From: CAYHZG01 sp964361105 | Lineage (GTDB): Bacteria; Patescibacteriota; Minisyncoccia; 2-02-FULL-40-12 | Direction: 5' to 3' | Assembly: GCA_964361105.1 (NCBI GenBank) | Contig: CAYHZG010000001.1 | Coordinates: forward strand, 1 to 41,292 | DNA length: 41,292 nucleotides | Shown here: positions 40,089 to 41,292 of the stretch, one piece after another | How positions within the stretch are numbered: the first letter of the stretch is position 1 | Layout: each line of letters starts with the position of its first letter | Notes under the pieces: model-generated | The model's database searches: none | What the model was told of the DNA's origin: nothing | Seen by the model: only the letters and a program-made list of their open reading frames with translations | Translations under genes and position numbers: made by a program

Positions 40089-40796
40089 ATGAAACTGGCG
40101 GCAAGCCTATTAAATAAAATTATATCCAATATTATGTTCAATAAATTCTATAAAAACGACTATAAATTTAGAAAAGATCTGAAAGATTTTGCCAATAAAA
40201 ACTGGTTCGGAAAAATATTAAAACCTCTTTTTAAAGGCCCGTACGATTTCATAAATCGTTATCTGCCCTATCCCAGAGACTTTCTCTTGAAAAAAATCCC
40301 TAAGAACGGGGTGTGCTGCGAAATCGGGGCTTACGAAGGGGTCTTCTCGGAAAGAATTGAAAAAATCTGCAAACCTCAAAAATTATATTTAATCGACCCC
40401 TGGACAGGCCTAAAAGACAGGACCGAAGAAAAGTATGACCAAAAACATCAAGACAGAAGATACAATATTGTTATGGACAAATTTAGAAATGAAATCTCCG
40501 ACGGAAAAGTAGTAATCATAAGGCAGACATCTGATCAAGCGGCATCAAAATTTAAAGATGAGTTTTTTGATTTCGTCTACATTGACGGAGATCATAGTTA
40601 TCAGCAAGTGAAAAAAGATTTAAATAATTACTATCCAAAAGTAAAAAGGGGGGGATTTCTTGGCGGCGATGACTATCCGATAGAAAGTGTCAAACTGGCA
40701 GTTGAAGAGTTTGCAAAAGGAAAAAGTATTGTCCCTCAATTAAAAAATCAACAGTTTATTTTTAGAAAAACAGACTATATAGATTCAAAACTATAG
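40089..40796 (+). CDS. class I SAM-dependent methyltransferase (Methyltransf_24-like)
   Basis: A 235-aa methyltransferase with SAM loop VCCEIGAYEGVFSERI (75-90), then LYLIDPWTGLKDR, and the family-typical FVYIDGDHSYQQVKKDLNNYYPKVKRGGFLGGDD. The FVYIDGDHSY block matches the family seen in glycan loci. The frame is open upstream to 39990, but those codons overlap the divergent oxygenase gene. The ATG at 40089 fits the promoter. It ends by overlapping the convergent membrane-protein gene by 22 bases. Confidence 0.82.
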   Translation: MKLAASLLNKIISNIMFNKFYKNDYKFRKDLKDFANKNWFGKILKPLFKGPYDFINRYLPYPRDFLLKKIPKNGVCCEIGAYEGVFSERIEKICKPQKLYLIDPWTGLKDRTEEKYDQKHQDRRYNIVMDKFRNEISDGKVVIIRQTSDQAASKFKDEFFDFVYIDGDHSYQQVKKDLNNYYPKVKRGGFLGGDDYPIESVKLAVEEFAKGKSIVPQLKNQQFIFRKTDYIDSKL

Positions 40797-41292
40797 ATCG
40801 CCAATCCCTCGTTTTCAAAAACGGCCTTTAAAAATCTGCGGTCATTTAAGCGCCAACCCGGGTCTTTGTTTTTGTCCCAAACAAAGTAATCGATTTTATA
40901 ATCTTTTAATGCTGCCTCAAAAGAACTCTTTTGAACCCGGGTAGCCAGGGCCAAGACCTTGTTAACCTCTTCTTCCGGCAAACGGGTCTCATCTTTTAAT
41001 TTAAGACCTAAAGTTCTACGCCATTTATTAGCCTGAACTGCGTCTCCATATCTATCAATATAACGAACTCCCAAAATTGACCTTTCGTTTCCAATCACAA
41101 AATCTCGGTCAAATTCTTCAAAAAAGTTGTTCAAAATAAAACGTTCTTCGACTTCGGCATCAGGGATTATAAAAAGATTGGCATAACGAGAATAAAAGAC
41201 ATTATTGGCAGTATATATCGGGAGGAGACTTGAAATCTCTTCATTGGCGTAAACAACCGAATCAAAAGTAGTATTTTCATTAAACCAATCAA
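40775..41292 (-). CDS. C-terminal soluble domain of a membrane protein (partial, 5' end outside window)
   Basis: The last 171 residues of a minus-strand gene whose start lies beyond the right edge; the first complete codon in the window is at 41290. The frame is open up to the edge. The visible part starts DWFNENTTFDSVVYANEE, then LLPIYTANNVFYSR, a helical stretch, and ends with DYFVWDKNKDPGW and EGLAIYSFESI. This is the layout of the extracytoplasmic domain after many helices in GT-C-type and YfhO-like membrane proteins (W-x(3)-T-x-D-x-VV-x-A then LP-x-YT). The helices would be outside the window. It overlaps the methyltransferase gene by 22 bases. Confidence 0.6.
   Translation of the reverse strand, partial: DWFNENTTFDSVVYANEEISSLLPIYTANNVFYSRYANLFIIPDAEVEERFILNNFFEEFDRDFVIGNERSILGVRYIDRYGDAVQANKWRRTLGLKLKDETRLPEEEVNKVLALATRVQKSSFEAALKDYKIDYFVWDKNKDPGWRLNDRRFLKAVFENEGLAIYSFESI

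Noticed and set aside
41135..41292. Apparent frameshift in the partial gene at the right edge
   Set aside because: On recheck the frame is open continuously to 41290; the earlier reading error came from miscounting five A bases at 41171.
1..41292. CRISPR arrays, tRNA, rRNA, riboswitch and phage genes
   Set aside because: No repeat arrays, no cloverleaf or rRNA-like sequence and no phage or IS transposase motifs were seen.
1..41292. TGA recoded as glycine (as in SR1/Gracilibacteria)
   Set aside because: All large genes read through to their expected lengths without internal TGA, so the standard code holds.

Overview
This 41.3-kb window is a dense surface-glycan (polysaccharide or glycoprotein-sugar) biosynthesis locus. 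It most likely comes from a Patescibacteria/CPR bacterium of the Parcubacteria type. That assignment is an inference from four observations: moderately AT-rich DNA; very tightly packed genes with many 4-base ATGA overlaps; many transcripts that appear to start almost on the start codon with no Shine-Dalgarno (SD) sequence; and short GC palindromes inserted in frame inside genes. All major genes read through in the standard code, so TGA is not a sense codon here. There are no rRNA, tRNA, CRISPR or phage genes.

Layout. (1) 1-373: a small basic-peptide gene with its own SD and terminator, then a leaderless-type promoter. (2) 374-5814: an NAD-sugar epimerase, a convergent GmhA-like isomerase, then a plus-strand operon of an unknown glycan enzyme, a PfkB/HldE-N-like heptose kinase, another epimerase and an HldE-C-like nucleotidyltransferase. 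(3) 12092-5811, minus strand: a seven-gene operon of methyltransferase, medium-chain (MDR) dehydrogenase, epimerase, DJ-1/PfpI, cupin, HAD phosphatase and acetolactate-synthase-like ThDP enzyme, possibly making a modified or branched sugar. (4) 13461-12214: a GC-richer radical SAM/SPASM gene with its own promoter and hairpin. (5) 13599-25666, plus strand: an MsbA/PglK-like ABC exporter, glycosyltransferases (GT-B, GT2, GT9 heptosyltransferase), epimerases, a DegT aminotransferase, a cupin and a GmhB fusion protein. Three apparent insertions interrupt this series: a GNAT gene, a P-loop kinase gene, and a GIY-YIG gene bounded by a perfect 19-bp inverted repeat. (6) 28247-25669, minus: asparagine synthase and methyltransferase. 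(7) 28305-29762, plus: a QHG-type glycan transferase candidate. (8) 40012-29773, minus: a ten-gene operon of PhyH oxygenase, GT4, CDP-paratose-2-epimerase-like SDR, GT8-like protein, KdsD-like isomerase, GT2, a second asparagine synthase, SDR, methyltransferase and a sugar C-methyltransferase. (9) 40089 to the end: a methyltransferase and the C-terminal part of a membrane protein cut by the window edge.

How it fits together. GmhA, the HldE-N-like kinase, GmhB and the HldE-C-like nucleotidyltransferase would supply a nucleotide-activated heptose, used by the GT9 enzyme. Eight extended SDRs, a DegT aminotransferase, five methyltransferases, two amidotransferases, a GNAT and a 2-oxoglutarate oxygenase would diversify the sugars. 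About eight glycosyltransferases or candidates would assemble the glycan, and the ABC exporter could flip it across the membrane.

The strongest unusual signals are the GIY-YIG cassette in a perfect inverted repeat; the contrast between leaderless-type glycan genes and GC-richer genes carrying an SD and their own terminator; a nucleotidyltransferase-GmhB fusion whose HxGH motif is degenerate; and palindromes inserted in frame inside methyltransferase genes.
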